64,000 bases of DNA from Rhynchospora pubera. Taxonomy: Eukaryota; Streptophyta; Magnoliopsida; Poales; Cyperaceae. The translations under genes and the position numbers were made by a program. The stretch is from contig CM051462.1 in NCBI GenBank assembly GCA_028095005.1, positions 86,377,846 to 86,441,845 of the forward strand, in the 5' to 3' direction. The notes below the pieces were generated by a model, which worked only from the letters and a program-made list of their open reading frames with translations, had not been told where the DNA came from and did no database searches. This document shows, piece by piece, positions 9,857 through 21,439 of the stretch (within the stretch, counting starts at the first letter, position 1; the number at the start of each line of letters is the position of its first letter).

Positions 9857-12800
9857 AGAGTTTTGCTATGGTGAGTCGCGACTCACAGGGTTTTTGGTGA
9901 GTCGCAATCCAGACCTTCGGATCTGCATCAAAAATCGCGCAGATCGCTGAGATTGAGTTTGCGCTTGATCGAGTATTTTCTCCGTTCCGTCTCTCCGTTA
10001 GTATTCTCTGCTCTTTATTTCGTCTCTCTTCCTTTTTTTTCAAATCACTCAGATCTGAGAGACTGAGCGCATCCTCAAACCCTAGAAAACTGTGAGAGTG
10101 AATCGGAGGCAGAGTGGAGAGATCCTCAACACCTCAATGCGAACTTGTTCTCAGCGCCTCTAATTCTATGATCCGTTCTGTCTCTCTCCTCCGCATGCCT
10201 TCCTCCTATTTCGTCCTCACGGTTGCCTCAGCGCCTTCGATTTTTATGCTGCCTGAACAGGTTCTCTCTCTCTCGCCTTGAGTTCTTTGCATCTGCTCCG
10301 CATATTGTCAATTCTGAGTCATCCTAATTTGACTTATGTTATTAATTTTATGACTATCATTTTCTTGATTTACCAATTTTTTCTTTTATTAAATTGTTTG
10401 CAAGCTACTCCAAATTCAAGTGAAAATCTTGCATAATTACTTTGAATTTGTCGTGGCCATTTCATCTGTGTTTTAGATTACTTCCAAAGTTGTTGTCTAT
10501 CGTGATTATTTTGTAAGTTCATATGTGCATAATTATTTTATATGGCCAAAAATCTCATTATGAAATTTCTGTTTTTGACTTTTCCCACGAATGTCCTAGT
10601 ACTCATGTCCTGTTTTTGCTTATTTGATTTTTAATTTGTACCTATCCAGCTACCCAAAATGAAAGTAAAAAATACTTGTTATTTACAACATGGAGAAGTC
10701 GCTTTTAACAAGGGTACATTTGGCAAAGAGAGGGTGGCAAGGGGATATTAATTATTGTTATTATGATGAGGAAGAACGTTTAGATCATATGCTATTCTCT
10801 TGTTCCAGTATTAGACCTATTTAGATTTGGTTTGTGCAACGATATGGTACCAATTTTTCAAATTACTTAGAGGATCTTAAAGGAATAGAACTAAAAATTT
10901 AGCCACACTTTCGAGATGCTTTTATGATTTGGTGTAGTGCAATTTTGTGGACCACATGGAAACTTAGAAATCAGATATATTTTACAGATAGAAAGGGTCC
11001 CACATTTCATGGCATTGGAGTGATGATTATTGGATTATTGAATTATTGAATTACTGGGCAGGTTTGTGGCCGTTTAAGCTAAAGGAAACAATACTGGCGC
11101 TCACACCACCCTTATCTCACTTACCCATGCAGCTGTCGGCTGAGGATCAGTCATGAGACTGGGGGTGGTGGTTAGAGGAGGTATGATCATGATGCCAAAT
11201 AGAGGACTGGAGGACGAGGTTCAGCACTGGGTTTCGAGGATAATCAATGTGTAACAGAGCTTATAGCTTAGATTGGGTATGGGGCAGTAGGGGGTTTATG
11301 GTGTCATTTTATATTTGCTGCGGATTTGTTATTGTTTTGTGGTGGGATGTTGGTTATGTTCATTTTCATCAGGTATATCTTGATTAGATAGCTATTGCGC
11401 ACTGATACCGGTCTAACTGGTGTCAGAACAGTAGCGTAGGTTTCTTTCTGTAATGCAAATTTTGTTCTAGTAAAATGAAAGTGGTGGGTCTATGACCTAC
11501 TTGTTTCAAAAAAAAAAAATCAACATGGAGAAGTCAGTATCTGGAACTATATAAACGTTCATACTGTCATGGAGAATAGCAGTACTGAAATCAATTAAGG
11601 TAAATAGCTATCAGTAAAGACATGGTAGCAGTACTATAATTAATGGATGAGAATTACTATAAAGGATATGGTAGCATTATATTAGTTATTCTAATTGCTT
11701 TAGTTTTCTACTTGTACCTATCAAGGGTTAATTAGGCAGTAGATTTAATAGTTGTATCTAAATATTAAAAATTGTTGTTATGTAACTGATGGATTGTAGT
11801 GGATGTTAGCTTCTAATTGTTGTTTAGTTAGTTTTTATTAAGTTGGCTTGTATCTCTTTGTTTAATGTTTTGTAGCTTCTAATTGCTATTATGCATATAA
11901 TCTGGTATCAAGCATGTACATATCAATTAAAAGCATAGTACATTGCATCACAATAACATTGCATAGACATGGTACAGATCCAATAACATAGCATCACAAT
12001 TAGAAGCAAAGAATTCAAATAACATGGTACAGATAAAATAACATGGTTCAAAAAGTAAATAACATGTCATATCTTCTTAATGGAATTAAAAAGTAAATAA
12101 CAGCTTATAAATAACATCCCAATGGCAAAACCACTACAAAACTAGTTTCTGAAACTGCTAAGACACAATGTAACTTTGGCACCGCCAGAAACAAAGCAAC
12201 ATCAAGTTACAGAACACACAAGTATGCACTGATCCGAACACAGAGATTTGACTGTTATCTGATTCTTCACTAATCTCCAAATTTGTCTCCAAGGACTAAT
12301 TAAACAATAGAAACAAACATAAATTAGTACATGTGGCCCGTTTAGTACAGAAATTAGTACATAAATTACCAAATAGTCTAATTAGATAGAAATTAGTACA
12401 TCTGTCGCATGTACCTAATTAAACAATCAATAGAAACAAATAGAAAATAGTACACAAATTACCAATGGGCATGTTCTTGCATTGTGATTAGAAAAGTATA
12501 GAAAAATTAACCTAAAATTGCAAAATTACCAATGGGCATGTTTTAAGGGTGAGTCAACTAATTTAACCTAAAATTGCGAAATTGGCTAAAGCAAAATTAG
12601 ACATGCGTTACATATTATAGAAACATTTCTTCACAGTTGAAAAATAAGAAAAATTAATCAAGTGGCAAGCACAACCAGTAAGATTTCATTGAGAAAAAGT
12701 ATGATATAAGGAAAGGAAAAAAACAAAAACATGTAAAGAATAACAATTAAAAGAGCTAACTAATAGAAGTAAATGAACGCTGTACAACTGCACAATGGAA

Positions 12801-13401
12801 AAAAAAAGGGGAAAAAAGACTAGTTGCTTCGTCATGTCCAGGAAAGAACCAACATCCCCATCTCTTGTAAGAAAAATCATACCAGATTAATTTCATTATT
12901 CAACAATATGCACTTGACCAACGATTATTAAGAGTACTTGTTTGACCAGATACAAAATATTTCGAACTATTTTGTTGTACGTACCTTATTCAAATGAATC
13001 GAAGGCAAGCCGTGCGGTAGCAGAGATGAAGCAACAGTGACGATCAGAGGAAACGGTTGAGAGGAGAGCGAGGAGGCAACGGTCGCGAGGAGTGACGATC
13101 AGAGGAAACGGTTGAGAGAAGAGAGGAGGCAACGGTTGCGAGGAGACGATCTCTGGCTCTGATCTACTTTCTAGGGTTTGAGAGGCGCTCTCTAGCTCAG
13201 ACCTGAGAATTGATTTCTTTTTCAAAGAGAGGAGACGAAATAAGAGAAGAGAGAAACTAACGGAGAGACGGAACGGAAAAAATACTCGATCCAGCGCAAA
13301 TTTAATCTCAGCGATCTGCGCGATTTTTGATGCAGATCCGAAGGTCTGGATTGCGACTCACCAAGAGCCCTGTGAGTTGCGACTCACCATAGCAAAACTC
13401 T
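9857..13401. mobile_element. 3.5-kb Mutator-like element with long TIRs
   Basis: The ends AGAGTTTTGCTATGGTGAGT and ACTCACCATAGCAAAACTCT are inverted copies. The pairing continues for at least about 150 bp ('gcagatccgaaggtctggat', 'cgatctgcgcgat', 'gagtattttctccgttccg'), then more weakly through 'tttcgtctctct'. The interior has no recognisable transposase; it holds a 5'-truncated LINE (10,701-11,520) and about 1.4 kb of AT-rich sequence. A ~54-bp unit is duplicated at 13,037-13,143. It sits in a TA tract, so the TSD cannot be read cleanly. It is absent from R1 and R3. Confidence 0.8.
10701..11520 (+). mobile_element. 5'-truncated LINE (3' part), 15-bp TSD
   Basis: A perfect 15-bp repeat caacatggagaagtc flanks it (10,686-10,700 and 11,521-11,535), and it ends in a poly-A run (11,508-11,519). 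The reading frame at the start, with 'RVHLAKRGWQGDINYCYYDE' and later 'WTTWKLRNQIYF', resembles the zinc-binding C-terminal region of plant L1 ORF2. Stops interrupt it. It lies inside the Mutator-like element, so it is younger than that element or arrived with it. Confidence 0.85.
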
Positions 13402-13616
13402 ATATATATATATAATGAAAATTATTATTTGAATGATTTAGTTTTAGATTATTTATTTAAGTTTACCGTATCAATCCCTAGATTTAGATTTAAAATCGTT
13501 GCATGTGATCACAACAAGGTTAACAAAATAGTTTCATATGTGGTGAAGAAAAGAGCAACCAAAACAAAATAATAAATAAAAAAAATACAAAATACAAGAG
13601 GAAGATCTTATAATTA

Positions 13617-14235
13617 CGTGGCTCTCTTTGTCATTAAAATCTGGTTACATGTACGGTTCAGGCCTATCAATCTGGTTACATGTACGTGGCTCTCTTTGTC
13701 ATTAAAATTAAATCATACGGCTGTGATATGTACGCTGCACGGTCCGCGCCGGATTGGATATCATTTCGCATATCCCTCTCTCATTTTGTACACCTCGCAC
13801 AAAAGGAAGAAAAAGCTGGGAGTATTATAATTTCGAAGGGACTCGATTCTTTTTTATTATTCTTTTCGATTGGAAAGAAGGCAAAGGGCTGGATTCTTTG
13901 TGACTCACATTCGGTGCTAAATGAAGGGAAAAGATATAAAGAATTTCTTGTGTAATTGTCATGTCCATAAGCAAAATAAGTCTTGCCTATAGTTTTTTCA
14001 ACTTTTTTAATTGTGTAATAAAAATTATCAAAGACAATTTACATTTTCACAATTTAAATATAACTCTGTCTCAAATTGGTTTTGGTTTTAAGAAAAATAT
14101 GACTCCGTTAAGTTAAATATTTAAATATAAACTAATAAAAATATTTCAATTGTAAAAATTTAAATTTTCTTTGATTAATTTTATGACACAATTAAAAAAA
14201 TTTAAAAAAAATGAATAAGACTCCAAATAAAACTA
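13617..14235. other. Insert in R2 with no counterpart in R1 or R3
   Basis: The sequence starts with a 67-bp-spaced direct repeat 'cgtggctctctttgtcatta' (13,617 and 13,684) around 'ctatcaatctggttacatgt', the core seen in two Mutator-like MITEs. It is followed by a less AT-rich part (13,725-13,955) with a 91-codon open frame from 13,680 (about 'DWISFRISLSHFVHLAQKEE'). That frame was not recognised. Organelle-derived DNA or a transposon-captured fragment is possible. The right boundary is approximate. Confidence 0.35.
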
Positions 14236-14761
14236 TTAATTCCAGATCCACTATTACATATTCCTATATAGTATATAGTATGCATCTCCTCCTTGTATAA
14301 GTATAACTACAATTTTATTTATACTTGGTCCCTTTTGTCAGAACAATGTTATTGATTAAGTTTGAAGGAGATGTAGCACAGAGTATATAGGAGGCTTGAT
14401 TTTGAATAAAGGAAGGAGAGATGGGAAAAAGGCACGCATGCATGAATCATTTTGACTGGTCTATGAGACTATCACCAGTGGCAGTGGTTATTGGTGAAAG
14501 GGAGGGAGGGTGACTTGACTGGGTGAGTTAAAAAGACGACCTACCGTCTCCAAACCTCATAAGTCATAATAAACTCATCTCCTCTTGGTTCTCACAAATA
14601 AACAAATAAATAAATAAATAAAATACAAAAATACAGTGGGAACATCTGATCATCTTAAAATCTTTAATAAATTTGAGAAAAACTATTTTCCTTTTTTTTT
14701 TTTGAGAAAAACCATCTTCCTTGGAAAACTCCAATTATACTGCTAACCACATAGCTAGCTA

Positions 14762-15719
14762 AGGGGCATTTGTTTGTGTAGTAAGGAGTTGCATAACTTA
14801 AGGATGCCTAAGTGTTTATGTAGTGTTATGTAATAGATGTTTGGTTGTGTAGTAAGGATAACTAACTTAATTCATGTATATATTCATATCAAAAGACTAA
14901 AATGCCCTTAAATTTGAATTAGTATTATGTATTATATGTTGTGACCTAATTATTGTTAACTATTAATTATTAATGATGATAATAAATCATTTTTACTATT
15001 ATGAAATATTAATAATTACTTTTAATTAAATATTATAAATAATATTATTTATTTTATAATAAAAATTATTATTGATTAATTATCTTCAATTAATTATTAT
15101 CGTTAAATCATTATTATTAATATTAATATTACTTGTTAAATATTATTAATTATAATAATTAATCTTTGTTATTAATTATGATTTTGTTAATAATTATTGT
15201 TACTTATTAAGTATTATTATTTATTAATTAATATTAATTAATTTTTAATTTTTAATTATTATAAAAATTAATTATTAATGATAATAAGAAATCATTTTAT
15301 TATTATGAAATATTACTAATTATTTTTAATTAAATATTATAAATATTATAAATATTATTAATTATTTAATAATAAATCAATATTGTTTATTAATTATTAC
15401 TATTATTTGTTATATATTATTATTTATTAATTATAATAATTAATATTTATTACTAATTATGATTTTTTAATAGTTATTGTTACTTATTAATTAATTATTA
15501 TTAATTATTAATTTATTATAGATTATTAATTATTATTATTAATTATTTCTAAGGGGTATTGTTGGAAAAAAAATTAAAGGGGACCGGTGCATAACTTATG
15601 CAACCTATTTAGGTTGCATAACTTATGTACCCTTAAGGCATCTTATGTAAGAGGTGTTTGGTGACTTAAGGATACATGACTTAAGTTATGCACCCTTTAA
15701 GTCACAAACAAAACGCCCC
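14762..15719. mobile_element. AT-rich ~960-bp MITE, 3-bp CTA TSD
   Basis: Inverted ends (AGGGGCATTTGTTTGTG and CACAAACAAAACGCCCC) are flanked by CTA (14,759-14,761 and 15,720-15,722). The same spot in R1 (about 7,712) reads 'agctagctagatgtataaat' without the element, a clean empty site. Sub-terminal 'gcataactta' words recur at both ends. The middle 14,890-15,550 is almost only A and T ('taattattaat'). A second, inverted and truncated copy lies at 63,377-63,895. A 3-bp TSD suggests PIF/Harbinger. Confidence 0.8.
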
Positions 15720-16328
15720 CTAAATGTATAAATGAAATATGATGATAAATTAACAACGTTTCATTTGACCAAACACAGGACATCTCCATCACACAGGCCA
15801 TGATGCCAGCTGCTATATTTAATATATCCATCTCTGTCTGATTCCCTCAGTCTCTCTCCTACATCGTAATACATATGCCACATGCACGTCTGCAATAGGT
15901 CTATGAGAAATGTTGATTGTAAAGAATTCCTCTGAGCTTGAGGGTCTAGGTCACACGAAGTGCAGGGGCAGACCAAGGTATATATAATGGTCAAAGGTTT
16001 TAAAAAATATAAATTTTTTTTTAACTTAAACATGATTAAAATTAAACAAAAAAGTTTATATCTTTAGTAAACAACATTAGACGGAGTTATATCCGATTTT
16101 AAAAATTTGAGGGTTTATATTCTGTTGAAGAAGATTTGAGGGGTTTATATTTGATTTTGCCTAAATATAATGCCATCCGCTAAATTGTCAGCCCATTTAT
16201 TAAGAATTGCACAAGCAACATGCCAACGTGTCGCAGCTAGCTACTATTACTTGCGTTAATGATGAGCAAAACAATCTAAAATGGATTAGTTGTATTAAGG
16301 TTTTCTTACTTTGAACTCTTAATTTCAA

Positions 16329-16808
16329 GGGGTCGTTTGGATTGAAAAGAAATAGGAAGAATAGTTTTTTTTCTAAAAATATTTTCTTTCTAGGTATTCA
16401 AATAAATTAAGAATAATTTCTTCCTAGAAATATCTTCTTCCTAAGAATAACATCTTAATTATAAATACATAATATCAATAAAATTAGCTAAATACTAATA
16501 ATTAAATGAAATTATATGTGCTCTTTAATTAGTACTTTATTTAATATTAAAATAATAATTTTTAATAATTTATTTAAATCAATATCAATTTGCTTATTCC
16601 TAATTCATCATTCAAACAACATTTCTTATTTCCGGAATAACATCTTTCCACTCTTCCGTTTGGATGAGGTGTGAGAATAAGAGAATAAGAGAATAAAGAA
16701 ATAAATTTATTATAAACAATCCAAATTCTTCACAAAGTTACACACTTCCCAATATTTTCTTCCTAAAATTCTTATTCCTTCCTTATTCCCATACCATCCA
16801 AACGACCC
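16329..16808. mobile_element. MITE with GGGGTCGTTTGGAT ends
   Basis: The ends GGGGTCGTTTGGATTG and CATCCAAACGACCC are flanked by CAA/TAA. The R1 counterpart near 8,290 ('cttaattttaagatat') lacks it. A second GTTTGGAT motif at about 16,656 suggests that two related MITEs are joined. It ends with 'ataaacaatccaaattcttc', shared with the GGGTGCG family. Confidence 0.75.
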
Positions 16809-17125
16809 TAAGATATATTTTATATTCTACTACAATCCCGGAAAATAAATAAATATTGACATGGCGCGGTTAGTAAACATTTAATTGGAATAGTTAGAAA
16901 CCATATCATTCTTTGTCGTCTAATATTAAGAGAATATATATCCATTTAGTTATTCATCAATGTCAAATATTTTTTGTCTTTTCCGAACAGTGCATCCACC
17001 AGTGACAAATCAATTTTTCATTCGTATTTAAAACTACTGAATTTAATTGCTACAAATTAATACTGTAGGGATTGGCAATTCAGCTAGACTAAAGGTACCA
17101 TGTTTTCTTCAATTTTCTTCAGCAG

Positions 17126-17194
17126 ATGATTATTTATCGCAACCTTGGAAATCCCCAAGCTTTGTGTCAAAAGCCAATGACATTCTTTCGTCAG
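17126..17194 (+). pseudogene. Alanine aminotransferase exon, R2/R3 copy
   Basis: This is the same 23-codon exon as at 9,342-9,410. It differs at 5 of 69 bases, four of which change the residue (Ile to Met, Cys to Arg, Gly to Cys, His to Gln), as expected under relaxed constraint. The acceptor (TTCTTCAGCAG) and donor (CAG|GTCTAT) are kept. The preceding exon present in R1 has been lost here by a deletion. It is an orphan exon, not a functional gene. Confidence 0.85.
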
Positions 17195-17354
17195 GTCTAT
17201 AATTTGAGTAATATATTTCAGTATATACTATCTACTGAACTGCGTCAAAGAGTATTTAGTATCGCTGCCATCATAAGAAATTTGACCATGGACCATAGCC
17301 ATCCTACCGTTCACTGACATTAATTGACATACCAACATGAAATTTTCCGGTATC

Positions 17355-18450
17355 TCGTCAAAGGTTTAAAGATTTTTTTTTTTTTGAAAGACATAAATTA
17401 AAAAGGTTAAAAGATTGGTGTTCAGGTAGCTTTGTTAACAATTCAAAAAAAAAAAAAACAAAGTAGCTTAATTAGCTATGATTACTTAAACATATATAAG
17501 GGAGTGGTCGAGTATATATATTATGAAAATTATTATTTCAATGATTTAGCTATATATAGATTATTTATTTTAAGTTTACCGTATCAAATCCCAAGATTTA
17601 GATTAAAAATCGTTGCATCATGTGATCACAACAAGGTTAATAAAATCGTTGCATATGTGGTGAAGAAAAGAACCACCAAAATAAAATAATAAATAAATAA
17701 AATACAAAAATACAGTGGGAACATCTGATCATCTTAAAATCTTTAATAAATTTGTAAGGGAAACGTACGTATACATTCTTAATTTAAATTCTTACGCAAT
17801 TATGTTGTATTGTTATGTGTATTTTTTTTTTTTTTGTGAGAATCAGGCCGTAGCCATTATTGTTGTGTACTGTGTACACAGGGTATGGTGAAGGGAGAGA
17901 ATCAAAGTGATGGGAAAGATTCGATTCGGAGCTGCAATGCCCATGCACGCCTATTAAATATTGTCCTCGCAAGGTCACAGCATGGACCCCAAATAGGATC
18001 CTATATATGTGTTTAAAAAAAAAAAATCCTATTAATTCCAGATCTACTGTTACAATTTCCTACATTGTATTGTATGTATATCCAATATCCTCACTGACGG
18101 ACATGCATATATATATAACTATAAATTTCCTACATTGTGCTGTATGTATATCCAATTTCCTACATTGTATTGTATGTATGTCCCATATGTCAAGGTCATA
18201 TAAATTCTCTCCTCACGAGACCATGATAAACTCTCTCCTCACATGGTCACACAAGACGCGACTCACACCCCTCCATCTTGCCTCTTCACCTGTCTTTCTC
18301 CTCCTCTCTCAACTGCTAACTTACCTCTTTCGACTTCCTCTCCGACACCATCCCACACAACCACTCATAACGTGCAGTCTCTCTCTCAATAACAAAGGAT
18401 CGATACCCCCTCCTCCATTCCCATCCAGCTGCCTATAAAATGGCAACCTT
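17355..18450. repeat. Tandem unit R3 (partial), leading into a promoter
   Basis: R3 repeats the start of R1/R2 ('caaagtagctta' near 17,458, 'atcgttgcatatgtggtg' near 17,646, 'attaattccagat' near 18,030). A 'tttcctacattgt' word recurs three times (18,056-18,170). Near 18,335 'gacaccatcccacacaacc' matches R1 at about 8,697, showing that the promoter-proximal part of the next gene also belongs to the duplicated unit. Confidence 0.7.
18434..18440 (+). promoter_or_regulatory. TATA box of the C2H2 gene
   Basis: TATAAAA follows a CT-rich promoter stretch (18,290-18,430) and lies 255 bp before the start codon. About 166 bp of that distance is a MITE, so the original leader was about 90 bp. Confidence 0.6.
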
Positions 18451-18451
18451 A

Positions 18452-18617
18452 GCCTCCCTTTAGATTGCTTAGGAATAACCGAATAAGAGGAATAGTCTAT
18501 TCCTAGACCAAAAGTATTGGAAAGTGTTCAACTTTGTGAAAAATTTGAATTGTTTATAATAAATTTATGTCTAGAAAAAAACTATTCCTCCTATTCCCAT
18601 ACTATCCAAATAGGACC
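18452..18617. mobile_element. 166-bp Tourist-like MITE in the 5' leader of the C2H2 gene
   Basis: Imperfect inverted ends GCCTCCCTTTAGATTG and CTATCCAAATAGGACC are flanked by TTA (18,449-18,451 and 18,618-18,620). It lies between the TATA box and the start codon, so it would be transcribed as leader. Confidence 0.75.
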
Positions 18618-18688
18618 TTAGTTTACTCAACCTTACAATATCAATCTCAACATCAGCCACCCACCCAGCTACAAACCTACACACAACA

Positions 18689-18860
18689 ATGCCTTACAAA
18701 TGCGTCCCGTGCAATGCCAACTTTGGCACCATCAAACAAATTAATGACCATCGTTTCAACGAACATGATCTTGGTGATCTTACCGACTATGAAATAACCG
18801 TGGCCCAGAGTTCCAATCCGAAACCACTAGCCACCCCAACAAAAGCGATACCACCAAAAA
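18689..18860 (+). CDS. First exon of a small C2H2 zinc-finger protein (partial)
   Basis: The start ATG sits in a good plant context (acaacaATGCC). Residues 5-26 form one C2H2 zinc finger, C-x2-C-x12-H-x4-H (Cys5, Cys8, His21, His26), followed by an acidic and then a Ser/Pro/Thr-rich segment. After codon 57 a strong donor (AA|GTGAGTACG) occurs; read through, the frame would stop at 18,928. The downstream intron region is broken by a MITE and a 2.85-kb retrotransposon, and no second exon was recognised. The finger suggests nucleic-acid binding; the specific family is unknown. Expression is uncertain because of the leader MITE and the intronic insertion. Confidence 0.6.
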
Positions 18861-19181
18861 GTGAGTACGTGATGGGCTCGGCTGTGTTGTGTTGTGTTGT
18901 AGTGTGCTTTAGTTTAGTTAAGAGTTAATTAGCTGTCTGTTAGCGCTAGGTTTATTTTAGATGGAGTTAGCTGTTTAAGATTTGGTTTATGGTAGCTTCT
19001 TCTAGAGTTTGGATGATGTTGTGTGCTGTACTGGTGTGTGCTGTCTTTGGGTGCGTTTGGATAGGTGTGAGAAGAAGGGAAGAAGTGGGAATAAGTATTG
19101 GGAAGTGTGAAACTTTGTGAAGAGTTTGGATTGTTTATAATTTTTTTTTTCTTCTTCCTTCTTCTTCTTCTTTCTTCCAAC

Positions 19182-19773
19182 AGTTGGAATATGATGCCGT
19201 AGAAGATCGTACCCGGGATCAGATGCATGGCATGGATAGACACGGGTTGTGCCGCATAAGATCGTGTCCTGGATCAGATGCATGGCACCGATAGAAAAGG
19301 ACAGTTCTGACCTTAATTGGAAGCATCTCACAGAAGAGGAAAGAATTCTTGGAGATATTTTAGAAAAAGAAAGAATATGCACAAGAAAGGCGATGATTGA
19401 TTATTGAGAATCTGATTAGATTATCTGAAGATGTGTTTAGATATTCTTCTATTTCTTACCCGATTGTGTCTTGGGGAAGAAATTGTTTTTCTATTTATTC
19501 ATCTTCTCTTCTTGTGTTGTATCAACTCAGATTATTCAGAAAATAATAAAAATAGTGTGCGTGTGTGTGGAGGACGTAGGCACCGAGTTGGTGCTGAACC
19601 TCGTTAAATCTTGTGTCTATTTATATTTATGTGCTTGATTGATTGATATCTAAGTTCACTGTATCAAGATTCTAAGAGGCACGATTCATGTGCAGATGCA
19701 CTTGGATTGTGCCTCTCCTATACCGACCTGACGATGAAATTATTTCGCTGCGACGACCGACGTTATTTTAACA
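19182..19773 (+). repeat. LTR 1 (592 bp)
   Basis: It begins AGTTGG (T to A change from TGTTGG) and ends TTTTAACA. It differs from LTR 2 at 11 positions by my count and has no indels (about 98.1% identity). Its 5' end carries an inner repeat: two similar blocks, each with 'gatcgt' and 'gatcagatgcatggca'. Confidence 0.92.
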
Positions 19774-19787
19774 TGGTATCAGAGCGA
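19774..19787 (+). other. Primer-binding site
   Basis: TGGTATCAGAGCGA immediately follows the LTR. It is the classic complement of the plant initiator methionine tRNA 3' end. Confidence 0.9.
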
Positions 19788-21002
19788 GCGGTAGTTCCTG
19801 TTGAGCTAAAGATTGATGATTCCTCGTGTGACTCTGTGTTCAAAATTTGTTGATTCGGTTGTCCCTTTGTTTGTCACCTCGTTTATGCTCAGATCTATTT
19901 TTCGAATGCAAGAAAAGCTAATGATCCACGTATAGACCTTAACCCAATATCCCTTTGATGTGGTATGAAGCTACTTGGATCTTTCACGGGGAAAATACAT
20001 TGAACCACGCGACAGAGGCAGAGACCTGTACTGTTTTTTTTTTATGGAAACCTGTACTGCTGCGGTGCAAGAGATCCAGTGAGCCGCTTTTGTTTTGTTT
20101 GATTTTCATGCTGTCTAGACTCTAGAGCTGTTGAGTAACTTGTTAGAGAGATGATGCATGCTTGCTTTCTTGGGTGGCAACTGGATTGGTGCACAATTTC
20201 AAACAAGTCGCGTCAACTAAGGAAAGGCATCGGCAAATTATTTAGGTGATATCTATTTTTTTAAATTCCCCAATCGATCAACATATTGTGGTAACTTTTC
20301 TGGATTAATTGCGACATGATTTAATGAAAATTGCTTCTTTCTGCTTTTTATGGTATGCTTTACGTGAAGGACAAAATCGATTTGGAAATTTTTTATTATG
20401 GTGAATTGTGAATTATGCCATCTTTTATCTTTCCATTTAATGATCCGAAATGTAATGAACATGGTCAATTTCAACCAACTTCAATATGTGACCGTAGTAA
20501 GAAATTAATATTGGTTGACTGGAGATCAGAATTAACCGTAATATATGGTAATTTGGATTATTGGATTTCTACGTTGACAATATGATATTGATGTATGAGA
20601 ATTGCTCGCAAGTTGCGGGTTTGAAAGACTCGTCATGTCGGAGAATTTGATGTCTTAAGTTGAGGACATTTGGAGTCAAAAAAAGAAATGGTGTATGCGA
20701 TCCAACAAATATTTCTTTCAGGGGAGAGTTGACATGAAAGGAATATTTGGTGTCAATGAAAGAATATAATCCAAATCCGATAGGTGGCCCTAGTCAGGGA
20801 TCCGGTAGGTGGCCCTAGTCGGGTCATGTGGTTTGAAAGAAGATTTTTTGACTGTTATGGTGCACGGGTTGTATTAGGATGGACAAGGACCGAGCATGTA
20901 TGGGCTAGTAGGTGTTACCAACTTGAGATCGGTGTTTACCTGTTTGGGCAGCAGTATGTGTTGTTGTTTTGATCGTAGGTGAGTGCCTGCAAATGCTGAC
21001 CC

Positions 21003-21140
21003 TGTCGATCTTTATCTCTGTGTAAGTTACCGCACAGTTGACCTTTTATCCCTGTGCAAGTTACCGCACAGTCGATCTTTTCTCTGTGCAAGTTACCGCA
21101 CAGTTGACCATTTTTCTGTGCAAGTTACCGCACAATTGAC
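21003..21140. repeat. Minisatellite of four hairpin units inside the retrotransposon
   Basis: Four copies of a ~30-40-bp unit with CTGTG(C/T)AAGTTACCGCACAG are separated by 'ttgacc' or 'tcgatctt' spacers. CTGTGC and GCACAG pair around an 8-nt loop, so the RNA would carry four like stem-loops near its 3' end. Confidence 0.85.
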
Positions 21141-21439
21141 CTAGTTGGCGGGGTGGATTGTCAGCAAGTCTGTCGAGATGATTCGGCAGATGTTGCATCA
21201 GATATGCAACCATGGGCTGGTCAATTGATCAGTTTTGGACTTCATCGCTACCTATGGGGAGTTGCATAAAATCTGCTCGTTCTAGTTGTGGCGTTGAGAG
21301 AGTTGCGTATGAATGGTTACTCTCTTGAAGACATGATTTGGAGTTGCTTGACGGAGGAGTCAAGATGACGAGTGTAGGATTCAGCAACAAACTTGGCAAG
21401 TTGTCATGACAAGACTGTGCATGTCAACTTGAGGGGTAG

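Noticed and set aside
12986..13225. 79-codon minus-strand frame
   Set aside because: It falls in the inner part of the right terminal repeat of the Mutator-like element, including a ~54-bp duplication; there is no family resemblance.
19774..21439. A coding retrotransposon interior
   Set aside because: No gag, protease, integrase or reverse-transcriptase motif is readable in any frame; the interior is only 1.67 kb.
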